DNA of 64,000 nucleotides from Prevotella sp. Lineage in GTDB: Bacteria > Bacteroidota > Bacteroidia > Bacteroidales > Bacteroidaceae. A program made the position numbers and the translations under genes. Of this stretch, positions 42,528-50,379 are shown piece by piece. Numbering within the stretch: position 1 is the first letter of the stretch; each line of letters starts with the position of its first letter. The stretch is from contig JAFPTC010000104.1 of assembly GCA_017400455.1 (NCBI GenBank), positions 1-64,000 on the forward strand, in the 5' to 3' direction. The notes below the pieces were generated by a model that saw only the letters and a list, made by a program, of their open reading frames with translations, made no database searches and was not told the origin of the DNA.

Positions 42528-43415
42528 CTACATGCGGGTGTCGGCTCCCCACATCATTTTTTCACGCAGGGTGGAGAAGTATCGCGTGTCGGGGCGCTTC
42601 ACCACCTTCACCATGTAGGGGGCGCGGCTCAGGCGCAGCGTGGTGCCTTCGGGCATCTTGCTGGAGCGGCCGTCAATAGCCACGAGGAACGTGTGGCTGC
42701 GGCTGCTGACGGTAAGCTCCACCACGGCCGAGTCGGGAATGACTATCGGGCGGACGTTCAGCGAGTGGGGAGCCACGGCCGTGAGCGAGAGGACGCCCGT
42801 GCGCGGCACGATGATGGGGCCGCCGTTTGAGAGCGAGTAGGCCGTTGAGCCGGTAGGCGTGGAAATGACCAGTCCGTCGGCCTGATAGGTGGTCAGGTAG
42901 TCGCCATTGATGCTGGTGCGGATGCTGATCATCGAGGCCGTGTCGCGTTTCAGTATGGCCACGTCGTTCAGGGCGCAGGGGCAACCGTCCAGTGGCTCGC
43001 CGTCGGTCTCTACCTGTATCAGGGCGCGGTCTTCCACCGAGTAGTCGCCACGGTAGAGGGCATCCAGCGCGGCGGGGAAGTCCTTGGCACTCACATCGGC
43101 CAGGAAGCCCAGACGGCCCATGTTCACGCCCAGGATGGGCGTCAGCCGGCTGCCCACCTGGCTGGCCGTGCGCAGAAGGGTGCCGTCGCCGCCCATGGAA
43201 ATGGCGAAGTCAGCGCTGAACTGGCTGCCACAGAAGGTCTCCATGCTGCCCGGGCCAATCAGCTCCGAGCAGCGCAGGAAGTCGCAATACTCTTCTTCTA
43301 TCAGGATGCGGGCGCCCTTCTCCTCCAAGCAGGCCAGCACCTGGCGAATGGCGGCCGACTTCTCGTGCTGGTAGATGTTGCCAAAGAGGGCAAAAGTGAG
43401 GTTCGTCTGTGACAT
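42528..43415 (-). CDS. nadK: NAD kinase
   Basis: The 295-residue cytoplasmic enzyme phosphorylates NAD to NADP. The catalytic GGDGT motif lies in SMGGDGTLLRTA, followed by GVNMGRLGFLAD and the NE/D loop CALNDVAILK. The nucleotide-binding TPTGSTAYSLSNGGPII signature is intact. The start MSQTNLTFALFGN fits the family; an in-frame upstream stretch from 43469 would include the promoter and is rejected. It is divergent from the DJ-1 gene. Confidence 0.95.
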   Translation of the reverse strand: MSQTNLTFALFGNIYQHEKSAAIRQVLACLEEKGARILIEEEYCDFLRCSELIGPGSMETFCGSQFSADFAISMGGDGTLLRTASQVGSRLTPILGVNMGRLGFLADVSAKDFPAALDALYRGDYSVEDRALIQVETDGEPLDGCPCALNDVAILKRDTASMISIRTSINGDYLTTYQADGLVISTPTGSTAYSLSNGGPIIVPRTGVLSLTAVAPHSLNVRPIVIPDSAVVELTVSSRSHTFLVAIDGRSSKMPEGTTLRLSRAPYMVKVVKRPDTRYFSTLREKMMWGADTRM

Positions 43416-43452
43416 AATTGCTGGTTTTCTTTTCGGTGTGAAAAACTTTTCG

Positions 43453-43460
43453 TATATTTG
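43453..43460 (+). promoter_or_regulatory. -7 box for the DJ-1 family gene
   Basis: TATATTTG followed by C fits TAnnTTTG, 32 nt before the ATG at 43493. Confidence 0.55.
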
Positions 43461-43466
43461 CAGCTG

Positions 43467-43474
43467 CAAAAATA
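43467..43474 (-). promoter_or_regulatory. -7 box for nadK
   Basis: Minus-strand TATTTTTG lies 51 nt upstream of the nadK ATG. Only CAGCTG separates it from the divergent box at 43453-43460, so the two promoters face each other. Confidence 0.5.
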
Positions 43475-43492
43475 CTAATTTTATTTCAGACT

Positions 43493-44062
43493 ATGGCAAA
43501 AGTTTATATTTTTTTGGCTGATGGCTTTGAAGATGTCGAAGCCCTCATACCGGTTGACGTGCTGCGCCGAGGCGGCGTAGAGGTGGTGACCGTGAGCGTG
43601 ATGGAGGAGAACATGCTGGTGGAGTCGGCCCACGGCGTGCAGATGATGGCCGACGCACTGGTAGACGAGTGCTCGTTCGACGATGCCGACCTGCTGCTGC
43701 TGCCGGGTGGCATGCCAGGAGCCAGTAATCTATATAAATGTTCGCGTGTGCGCGAGGCAGTGACGGCCCAGGTCGAGGCGGGCCGCAAGGTGGCTGCCAT
43801 CTGCGCCGCACCGGCCGTGGTGCTGGGCCAGATGGGCGTGCTCCGTGGCCACAAGGCTACCTGCTATCCTGGTTTCGAGCAGTTGTTGCAAGGGGCCGAG
43901 TACACAGGCGAGCTGTGCACCCACGACGGCAACATCATCACCGCCGAGGGACCGGCCGCAGCCTTCCCCTTCGCCTATAAGCTGCTGGCCCTGCTGACCG
44001 ACCAGCCAACATCCGACCAAGTGGCCGTGGGCATGCGCTACGCCCACCTCATGGCTCGCTAA
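43493..44062 (+). CDS. DJ-1/PfpI family protein
   Basis: The 189-residue protein belongs to the DJ-1/ThiJ/YajL group, small class-I amidotransferase-fold proteins linked to glyoxal detoxification or deglycase-like activity. The N-terminal acidic residue is in FLADGFEDVEALIPVDVLRRGG, and the nucleophile cysteine lies in the elbow KVAAICAAPAVVLGQ. LLLPGGMPGASNL and the C-terminal HDGNIITAEGPAAAFPFAYKL motif fit DJ-1. The stop overlaps the 3' end of the convergent HhH gene by 4 nt. Confidence 0.92.
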   Translation: MAKVYIFLADGFEDVEALIPVDVLRRGGVEVVTVSVMEENMLVESAHGVQMMADALVDECSFDDADLLLLPGGMPGASNLYKCSRVREAVTAQVEAGRKVAAICAAPAVVLGQMGVLRGHKATCYPGFEQLLQGAEYTGELCTHDGNIITAEGPAAAFPFAYKLLALLTDQPTSDQVAVGMRYAHLMAR

Positions 44063-46080
44063 AAGCGCCAGCGCAGCTGCAAGTCCAGGTCGCTCTGATG
44101 AGAATGAAGGATTTGCTGAAGTCCGCTGCCAATGGCGGAACGATCGAAATAGTTGGTATATCCCAACCGCACAGCCAGGCTCAGGTTCGACGACAAGTCG
44201 GCCTGAGCCTGAACGTTTAGGCGCAGGCCGTGGCCGTAGTAGCTGGGGAAATAGAACTCGTGGCGCAGTTGCCGCTCGTAGACGTAGAGGCGGCTCTGAT
44301 AGGAATCGGTGTCGAAGAGGGCTCCCATCATGCTCAGCTGCACGGCGCGGTGGGTCCACAGCAGGTGCTGGCTCAGCATCCAGCCGTTGTCGGTCTGCGG
44401 GCTGCGCGTCTGGCTGAGGTCGAGCTGTGTCCGCCACGACCAGGGGCCTTGGCTGATGGTGGCCGAAAGGCGCTGCTGGTGACTGTTGTTGGCCGTGAGG
44501 GCCGTGTGCTGGGCGTTGTCCTTCTGGCGAAGCCGTGTGCGATGGCGGGCCAGCAGCGTCCAGCGGCCCCGCTGCCAGGTGGCCTGCAAGAGGAAGTCCC
44601 AGGCGTGCGACGACTGCGACACCTGATAGCGCGCCCAGGGGAAATAGGCATAATCGGCATAGCCCTGCAGGCGCAGGTGGGCCAGGGGATTCCAGGTGGC
44701 CCCCACGTAGAGGCCACTCTCGTTCTGCGTGCGCGAGCCTTCGCCGAAGCTGTGACCATAGAGCGTGGTGTAGCGATAGCTGTAGAAGCGCTGTACGGCC
44801 AGCAGGCTGAGGCGCCCCGACGGCTGGAAGCTGAGGGCATTGGCCGTGGCCAGCGCCCCGTGGCCGTCGATGGCCGTCTCGCCGCTCAATGCCACGCGGT
44901 GATGGGTGTAGCCATAGTCGGCACTGGCGTTCAGGAAATGGCGTCCATGGGCGTAGTGGCGGCGAAAGAGTGTCTGTCGCTGGGGCTCCAGCCTGCGGTC
45001 GAGCTGCGAATAGGTGGCGGTGGCTCCCAGCCGCAAGGCCCCCCTATTATATATAATGTGTGCGCCGCCGGCGCCGATGTGGGTGTTGCCTTTCTTGTCC
45101 ATTTCGGTGGGCGTGCGGTGATAGCCGCTGGTGATGAGCGTCTGCGCCTGGCCGTCGGCGGTGAGCGTGGCGTCGATGGGACGATACGAGGCAAATGCCG
45201 TGAGAAGCAGATGTGGCGTGTTGGGGGCGCGGGTGGTGCCGCTGCGAAGCAGATCCACCGTGGCGGCAGCCCCCTGGAAATAGTCGGCTTCCGAGCGTGA
45301 GGCGTGGGGCCTGACGGTGCTGATGCTGCGCCCCAGGCTTTGCAGCGTGGCCAGCTTGCCCAACTGGAAGCTCTGCCCCAGCACCAGGCCCATGCCTGCG
45401 GCCAGCTTGTAGCGGCCCGCCACTAAGCACTGGAGCCGGCCCATCTGGCGCAGCTCCAAGTAGTAGGAATAGGCGTCATAGCCCCAGTTGTTGCCCTTGG
45501 CCAGAAACGGCTCGCCGGCGTCCTGCGCTGCCACGATGCCTAAGCGCAGGTGCTTCAGGCTGCTCAGTTCGTAGCGCAGCGTGTGGCGGTAGGGATAGCC
45601 CAGATAGCCGTTCTTGTCGCCACGCCGCTCGTAGAAGGGGATGCGGCCCGTGAACGAGAGCGTGTGGCGGGCGTGGCGGAAAAGGGTGTCGAGACGGGGC
45701 GGGGGAGGGGTGACCTGCTCGTAGTCCTGGCCCACATAGACGAAAAAAGGCAGCAGGGAGAGCTGCTGGCGGTCGAGCGAGCGAATCATGCGCAGCTCGC
45801 CCAACGAGCGCATGGGGCCGTAGCGATAGAGATATTCCTGGAGGTCCATCACCTGCTGCGCCGAGAGGAAGGGCAACTGCTCCAGCTCCTCGCGGGTGCA
45901 GCGGTTCAGGTCTAAAGGATGGCTGGCGAGCTGCTCCAGCAGCTCATAGCTGTCTGTGAGCAGTTCGCCAGCCTCGTCGTCAGTGTCGGTGGTCATCACG
46001 TCGTCAAAGACTTGCTGCCACGACTGCGCCCTTGCAAACAAGGGCAATAATAGGAAGGCCCAAAGAATGGCGCAACGCAT
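44059..46080 (-). CDS. Outer-membrane barrel protein with N-terminal helix-hairpin-helix region
   Basis: The 673-residue product has a signal peptide (MRCAILWAFLLLPLFARAQS). Residues about 45-120 hold HhH-like units (HPLDLNRCTREELEQLPFLSAQQVMDLQEYL and YGPMRSLGELRMIRSLDRQQLSLL). The rest is a long alternating aromatic/polar region typical of a beta-barrel and ends in LQLRWRF, a C-terminal phenylalanine. This is a Bacteroidetes architecture of unknown role. It is convergent with the DJ-1 gene and follows the DUF805 gene by 3 nt. Together with the HhH gene at 33347 the window holds two exported HhH proteins. Confidence 0.82.
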   Translation of the reverse strand: MRCAILWAFLLLPLFARAQSWQQVFDDVMTTDTDDEAGELLTDSYELLEQLASHPLDLNRCTREELEQLPFLSAQQVMDLQEYLYRYGPMRSLGELRMIRSLDRQQLSLLPFFVYVGQDYEQVTPPPPRLDTLFRHARHTLSFTGRIPFYERRGDKNGYLGYPYRHTLRYELSSLKHLRLGIVAAQDAGEPFLAKGNNWGYDAYSYYLELRQMGRLQCLVAGRYKLAAGMGLVLGQSFQLGKLATLQSLGRSISTVRPHASRSEADYFQGAAATVDLLRSGTTRAPNTPHLLLTAFASYRPIDATLTADGQAQTLITSGYHRTPTEMDKKGNTHIGAGGAHIIYNRGALRLGATATYSQLDRRLEPQRQTLFRRHYAHGRHFLNASADYGYTHHRVALSGETAIDGHGALATANALSFQPSGRLSLLAVQRFYSYRYTTLYGHSFGEGSRTQNESGLYVGATWNPLAHLRLQGYADYAYFPWARYQVSQSSHAWDFLLQATWQRGRWTLLARHRTRLRQKDNAQHTALTANNSHQQRLSATISQGPWSWRTQLDLSQTRSPQTDNGWMLSQHLLWTHRAVQLSMMGALFDTDSYQSRLYVYERQLRHEFYFPSYYGHGLRLNVQAQADLSSNLSLAVRLGYTNYFDRSAIGSGLQQILHSHQSDLDLQLRWRF

Positions 46081-46083
46081 CAG

Positions 46084-46755
46084 TTACTGTGGCTGCTGCG
46101 GCGGATACTGAGGTTGCTGTGGGGGATATTGCGGCTGCTGCGGCGGATATTGTGGCTGCTGCGGCTGCTGGTAGTTGGGCTGCTGATAGTTAGGCTGCTG
46201 GGGCTGCTGTCCGTAGTAGGGCTGCTGAGGCTGCTGGCCGTAGGGAGGTTGCTGATAGCCGCTGTTCAGCTGTCCGTCGGGGTATTTGGGCGAAATGCCC
46301 CACTGGTTGGGGAAGGGCTGGCTGTCCTGGCACCAGAAGACGATGAGAACGATGCCGATGATGCCTGCCACAATCATCAGGAAGCCTGCAATGGCTGCCA
46401 GGGTGCCGGCCGTGTCAAAAGCGCTGAATGAAGTGGCCGACTTGATAACCAATACCGAGATAACGGTCAGCAGAACGGCAAGAGCATAGATTCCGTAGAA
46501 CACCCAGATGAGGGTTGGGCCCTTGCCAGTGTCGTGCATGCGGCGAACGGCCAGGGGGATGGTAGCAATGCCAAGGAGCAGGCTCAGGATGGGTCCTGCC
46601 ACGGGAATAAGACTGAGGATAACGCTGGCAATGCCAACGACCAGCATGGTCCACCAAAACTCTGAGCGACGTGAACGCCCGTTCATGTCAGTAATCCGAC
46701 TGAATGCCAGCTGAAGCGCTGGGCCAATCTCTAATTGAGGAACTGCATTTACCAT
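46084..46755 (-). CDS. DUF805 membrane protein with Gln/Pro/Tyr-rich tail
   Basis: The 223-residue protein carries a DUF805 domain (about 10-145) with RSRRSEFWWTMLVVGIASVILSLIP, the PLAVRRMHDTGKGP motif and about four membrane helices. After about residue 160 it becomes a low-complexity tail of GQQPQQP, NYQQP and finally three QYPPQQP repeats. The repeats are present at the DNA level too, so the tail length may vary between strains. The function of DUF805 is unknown. It sits upstream of the HhH barrel gene. Confidence 0.88.
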   Translation of the reverse strand: MVNAVPQLEIGPALQLAFSRITDMNGRSRRSEFWWTMLVVGIASVILSLIPVAGPILSLLLGIATIPLAVRRMHDTGKGPTLIWVFYGIYALAVLLTVISVLVIKSATSFSAFDTAGTLAAIAGFLMIVAGIIGIVLIVFWCQDSQPFPNQWGISPKYPDGQLNSGYQQPPYGQQPQQPYYGQQPQQPNYQQPNYQQPQQPQYPPQQPQYPPQQPQYPPQQPQ

Positions 46756-46803
46756 AATTATAGTTTTTTATTGGTTAATAATAATAATTCTCAAAGTTTT
46801 CTG

Positions 46804-46811
46804 CAAAGTTA
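46804..46811 (-). promoter_or_regulatory. -7 box for the DUF805 gene
   Basis: Minus-strand TAACTTTG followed by C lies 49 nt upstream of the ATG at 46755. Confidence 0.6.
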
Positions 46812-46957
46812 GCAAAAATTTTAACACGTGAAACGATTACTGCGTTAAAAATTATTAAAACAAGAGCTGTTTGTTCACAATTACCCAGTTCGATGGGCGG
46901 AAAGGGAACATGCTTCACACGAGGCCGGGCACGCGTGAAAAAACAGGGGTGGCGAGT

Positions 46958-47045
46958 CTTGAAAATTTCTCACGTGAGATTTTTTTCTGGGAAGGCCTCC
47001 CGTGAAAAAATCTCACGTGAGATTTTTTTCTGCGGAGGCTCCGCA
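46958..47045. repeat. CTCACGTGAG palindrome array, 2 copies, 43-bp period
   Basis: Copies lie at 46969 and 47012, 43 bp apart, with a GGGAAGGCCTCCC module between. The array overlaps the 3' end of the minus-strand membrane protein gene, and the TGA stop is inside the first palindrome. Confidence 0.92.
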
Positions 47046-47452
47046 TTTTTCTGGCGCGTGGGCGCAGGGAAAACGCGGCTGATGGCGACGCTGATAACGG
47101 CGAGCGCTAAGTAGATCCACAGGCCTATGCCGGGGTTGGGCTTGCTGGCCAAGAGCAGCAGCACCACCAGCAGGGCGGAAACGATGGCGGGCAGGCCCAG
47201 GAGCCATTGGGGCACGTGCCGCCTGACGAGGGCCACCAAGGCGAGGCATAGCGGGGCCAGCACCAGTAAGGCCAGCAGCAGAAAGGCAATGGTCTGGCTG
47301 ACGCCGCCATTGACCAGTCGCTGAATCTTGTGGGGCAATTCAAAAAGGGTGAAGCGATAGCTCATCAGGTTCACTAAAGGCAGCAGCAGGGCCACGGCCA
47401 GCATGGCTGCGGAGAGACAAAGCGTGAGGATGGTGGGTTTGGATGCTTTCAT
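46970..47452 (-). CDS. Small membrane protein whose C terminus is encoded by the palindrome array
   Basis: The 160-residue product has about four membrane helices (ILTLCLSAAMLAVALLLPLV, TIAFLLLALLVLAPLCLALVAL, LLGLPAIVSALLVVLLLLA, GLWIYLALAVISVAISRVF). It ends with AEPPQKKISREIFSREAFPEKNLT-type sequence, which is the translation of the 43-bp array; its TGA stop lies in the palindrome. Either the original 3' end was replaced by the array or the tail is tolerated. I recognise no family. It starts 4 nt after the waaA stop and is probably in the gltX-waaA transcript. Confidence 0.7.
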   Translation of the reverse strand: MKASKPTILTLCLSAAMLAVALLLPLVNLMSYRFTLFELPHKIQRLVNGGVSQTIAFLLLALLVLAPLCLALVALVRRHVPQWLLGLPAIVSALLVVLLLLASKPNPGIGLWIYLALAVISVAISRVFPAPTRQKNAEPPQKKISREIFSREAFPEKNLT

Positions 47453-47456
47453 AAGA

Positions 47457-48698
47457 CTATCGTGGCATGACGTCAGACAATATTTTCTGGGTGGCGCCCA
47501 TGAGGCTCACCACGTAGTCGCCCGCCTGCTGGCCGGCGTGGGCCAGCGCGTTGGCGTCGGCCTCGAAGCGCTGCATCAGCTGGGCAAAGTCGTCGTAGCT
47601 GCTTATCTCCAAGCCTCCGCCGCAGGCCTTCAGCCCCTGGGCCTCCTGGAACTTCTTGTTCTCGGGTCCGAAGATGACGGGCTTGCCCCACACGGCCGCC
47701 TCCAACGTGTTGTGGATGCTCACGCCGAAGCCGCCGCCCACGTAGCAGACGGAGGCATAGCGATAGATGCTGCTGAGCAGTCCGAAGCAGTCGATGATGA
47801 GGGCGCTGGGCTCGTTGGCCGTAGGCACGGGGGCCTTGGCGTTTTCCAGCTGGGTGTAGCGGGTCACGTGCCAGCCCTGCAGCTGCTTCTCAATCTGCTG
47901 CAGGTGGTCTTCGCCGATGACGTGGGGAGCGATGATGAGCTTCCAGTCCTTGTGCTGCTGGAAGTAGCGGATGAAAATCTCCTCGTCGGGTGGCCAGCTG
48001 CTGCCGGCTACGAATACCTTGGGCTGCTGCCCCAAGAAGGCGTCGATGGCGGGCAGGTCCTTGGCGGCCTCCTTGATTTGCAAAACACGGTCGAAACGGG
48101 TGTCGCCCACGACGGTGACGTTGTCAATGCCTATCGTGGCCAGCAGCTGGCGGCTCTTCTCGTTCTGAACGTAGAAGCGCGTGAAGCATTTCAGCACGCG
48201 GCCGTACTGATGCCCGTACCAGCGGAAGAAAATCTGGCCCTCGCGAAAGATGCTGCTCACGCTGAATACCGGCACGCCCCTGTGCTTGAGGATGTGCAGA
48301 TAGTTATACCAAAATTCGTACTTGATGAAGAAAGCCATCTCGGGCCGGATGAGGCGCAGGAAGCGGCGGGCGTTGCGGATGGTGTCGAGTGGCAGGTAGC
48401 AGATGATGTCGGCGCCCTTGTAGTCCTTGCGCACCTCGTAGCCCGAGGGCGAGAAGAAGGTGAGCAGAATCTTCAGCTCGGGATGGTCGCGGCGCAGCTG
48501 CTCCATCAGCGGGCGCCCCTGCTCAAACTCACCCAGCGAGGCAGCGTGGAACCACACGTAGTGCGCTCCTGGCTCCACCTGTTCGCGCAGCACCCTGAAG
48601 GCGTCGCGCTCGCCGCGCCACATCTTCCTCACCTTCTCATTGAAGCGGCTGTAGATGGCCACCCCCAAGAGATATATGTATATGATGATATTATACAT
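47457..48698 (-). CDS. waaA: 3-deoxy-D-manno-octulosonic acid transferase
   Basis: The 413-residue inner-membrane-associated glycosyltransferase attaches Kdo to lipid A precursors. An N-terminal hydrophobic segment (YNIIIYIYLLGVAIYS) anchors it. The donor half begins VWFHAASLGEFEQGRPLMEQL with the catalytic glutamate in GEFEQG. The C-terminal GT-B half has VFVAGSSWPPDEE, VGGGFGVSIHNTLEAAVWGKPVIFGPENKKF. Length is typical. The ATG shares its A with the gltX stop (TGATG), so translation is likely coupled. Confidence 0.93.
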   Translation of the reverse strand: MYNIIIYIYLLGVAIYSRFNEKVRKMWRGERDAFRVLREQVEPGAHYVWFHAASLGEFEQGRPLMEQLRRDHPELKILLTFFSPSGYEVRKDYKGADIICYLPLDTIRNARRFLRLIRPEMAFFIKYEFWYNYLHILKHRGVPVFSVSSIFREGQIFFRWYGHQYGRVLKCFTRFYVQNEKSRQLLATIGIDNVTVVGDTRFDRVLQIKEAAKDLPAIDAFLGQQPKVFVAGSSWPPDEEIFIRYFQQHKDWKLIIAPHVIGEDHLQQIEKQLQGWHVTRYTQLENAKAPVPTANEPSALIIDCFGLLSSIYRYASVCYVGGGFGVSIHNTLEAAVWGKPVIFGPENKKFQEAQGLKACGGGLEISSYDDFAQLMQRFEADANALAHAGQQAGDYVVSLMGATQKILSDVMPR

Positions 48699-50245
48699 CA
48701 AGCCAGAACTTCGATTGCCCGTCGTGTGCGGCGAAGGGTCTCATCCTTCCCTAAGAAAGCGGAGATGTCGAACATGCCGGGGCCCTTGCCCTCGCCGACG
48801 AGTGCCAGGCGCCAGGCATTCATCACGTTGCCCAGTTTGTATCCCTTCTCCTCGATCCATGCATGAACGGTCTTCTCCTGATTCTCCAGCGAGAAGTCGT
48901 CCAGCTGTTCGAGTACCGTGCAAAGCTCGGTCAGCGTCTGGGCGGAGCCAGGCTCGCCCCCCTCGGGAGAGGCAGAGGGCGCTTTCCAGCGTTTCTTTGC
49001 CGTCTTCTCGTCATACTGCGTGGGGGCCTCGAAGAAGAACGAGCACAGCGGCCACAGCTCCTTGACAAACGAGACGCGGTCCTTCATCATGCTCACCACC
49101 TGCGTGATGCGCTCCAGCGAGTCCGTCACGCCGTGCTGGCGGCACTCTGGCTCCCACAGGGCGGCTATCTCCTCGGCGCTCTTCCTCAGGATATACTCAT
49201 GGTTGAACCAGATGCCCTTCTCGTAGGCGAACTTTGCGCCAGCCTTCGAGCACTTGGTGATGTCGAACAGCGGCACCAGCTCGTCGAGCGTGAACAGCTC
49301 CTGCTCGCCGCCAGGGTTCCAGCCCAGCAGGGCCAGGAAATTGACCACGGCCTCAGGGAAATAGCCCTGTTCGCGATAGCCCTTGGCTGTGACAGCCCCC
49401 GTTTCGTCTTTCCAGTCAAGCGGGAAGACGGGGAAGCCCAGCCGGTCGCCGTCGCGCTTCGATAGCTTTCCCTTGCCGTCGGGCTTGAGCAGCAGCGGCA
49501 GGTGGGCAAAGCGCGGCATGGTGTCCTGCCAGCCGAAAGCCTGATAGAGCAGCACGTGGAGCGGGGCCGACGGCAGCCACTCCTCGCCGCGAATGACGTG
49601 TGTGATCTCCATCAGGTGGTCATCGACGATGTTGGCCAGATGGTAGGTGGGCAGCTGGTCGGCACTCTTGTAGAGCACTTTGTCGTCGAGGATGTCGCTC
49701 TTCACGTGCACCTCGCCGCGAATCATGTCGTCGACCAGCACTTCCTGGCCGGCGTCGATTTTGAAGCGCACCACATACTGCTGTCCGTCGGCTATGAGGC
49801 GGTCTACCTCTTCCTTGGGCAGCGTCAGCGAGTTGCGCATCTGAAGGCGCGTATGGTTGTCGTATTGGAAGTTCTCTATCTCCTTGCGCTTGGCGTCGAG
49901 CTCTTCGGGCGTGTCGAAGGCAATGTAGGCCTTGCCGTTGTCGAGCAGTTGCTGGACATACTTCTTGTAGATGTCGCGGCGCTCGCTCTGCCGATAGGGT
50001 CCGTAGTTGCCGCCGAAGCTGACGCCCTCGTCGAACTGGATGCCCAGCCAGCGGAATGCCTCAATGATATAGGCCTCGGCTCCGGGCACGAAGCGGGTGC
50101 TGTCGGTGTCCTCAATGCGGAACACCAGGTCGCCTCCATGCTGGCGGGCAAACAGGTAATTATACAAGGCGGTTCGCACGCCGCCGATATGCAGTGGCCC
50201 CGTGGGGCTGGGTGCAAAGCGCACCCTTACTCTTCTCTCTGACAT
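48698..50245 (-). CDS. gltX: Glutamyl-tRNA synthetase
   Basis: The 515-residue class I synthetase charges tRNA-Glu. The first signature is [21 protein letters not shown] and the second is the [15 protein letters not shown] loop. The C-terminal anticodon-binding region is present, but about residues 418-434 ([19 protein letters not shown]) form a Pro/Gly/Ser insert encoded by a C/G-run segment that resembles the palindromic insertions in other genes. The -7 box TAACTTTG is at 50279-50286. waaA follows with a 1-nt overlap. Confidence 0.96.
   Translation of the reverse strand: MSERRVRVRFAPSPTGPLHIGGVRTALYNYLFARQHGGDLVFRIEDTDSTRFVPGAEAYIIEAFRWLGIQFDEGVSFGGNYGPYRQSERRDIYKKYVQQLLDNGKAYIAFDTPEELDAKRKEIENFQYDNHTRLQMRNSLTLPKEEVDRLIADGQQYVVRFKIDAGQEVLVDDMIRGEVHVKSDILDDKVLYKSADQLPTYHLANIVDDHLMEITHVIRGEEWLPSAPLHVLLYQAFGWQDTMPRFAHLPLLLKPDGKGKLSKRDGDRLGFPVFPLDWKDETGAVTAKGYREQGYFPEAVVNFLALLGWNPGGEQELFTLDELVPLFDITKCSKAGAKFAYEKGIWFNHEYILRKSAEEIAALWEPECRQHGVTDSLERITQVVSMMKDRVSFVKELWPLCSFFFEAPTQYDEKTAKKRWKAPSASPEGGEPGSAQTLTELCTVLEQLDDFSLENQEKTVHAWIEEKGYKLGNVMNAWRLALVGEGKGPGMFDISAFLGKDETLRRTRRAIEVLA
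48944..48990. repeat. Probable GC-rich insertion inside gltX
   Basis: A C-run/G-run segment with GCCCCCCTCGGGAG encodes a Pro/Ser/Gly-rich stretch at a poorly conserved place of gltX and keeps the frame. It shares the CCCCCTCGGGGG-like core with the rseP insertion but is degenerate. Confidence 0.4.
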
Positions 50246-50278
50246 TAACTTTTTTCTTTATTGACTGAATAATGTGTG

Positions 50279-50286
50279 CAAAGTTA
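50279..50286 (-). promoter_or_regulatory. -7 box for gltX-waaA
   Basis: Minus-strand TAACTTTG followed by CAC lies 33 nt upstream of the gltX ATG. Confidence 0.6.
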
Positions 50287-50350
50287 CAAAAAAATCACGC
50301 AGTACACGCATTTTCTTCCGATTTTTTGTGGTGGTAACGGCAAAATTTCT

Positions 50351-50358
50351 TATTTTTG
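50351..50358 (+). promoter_or_regulatory. -7 box for the PgpH-like gene
   Basis: TATTTTTG followed by CAG lies 21 nt upstream of the ATG at 50380, divergent from gltX. Confidence 0.6.
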
Positions 50359-50379
50359 CAGTCAGAAAGGAAATGAACA

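Noticed and set aside
42447..42830. Plus-strand frame with KKISREKF-like sequence near nadK
   Set aside because: It is a translation of the palindrome array running into the antisense of nadK.
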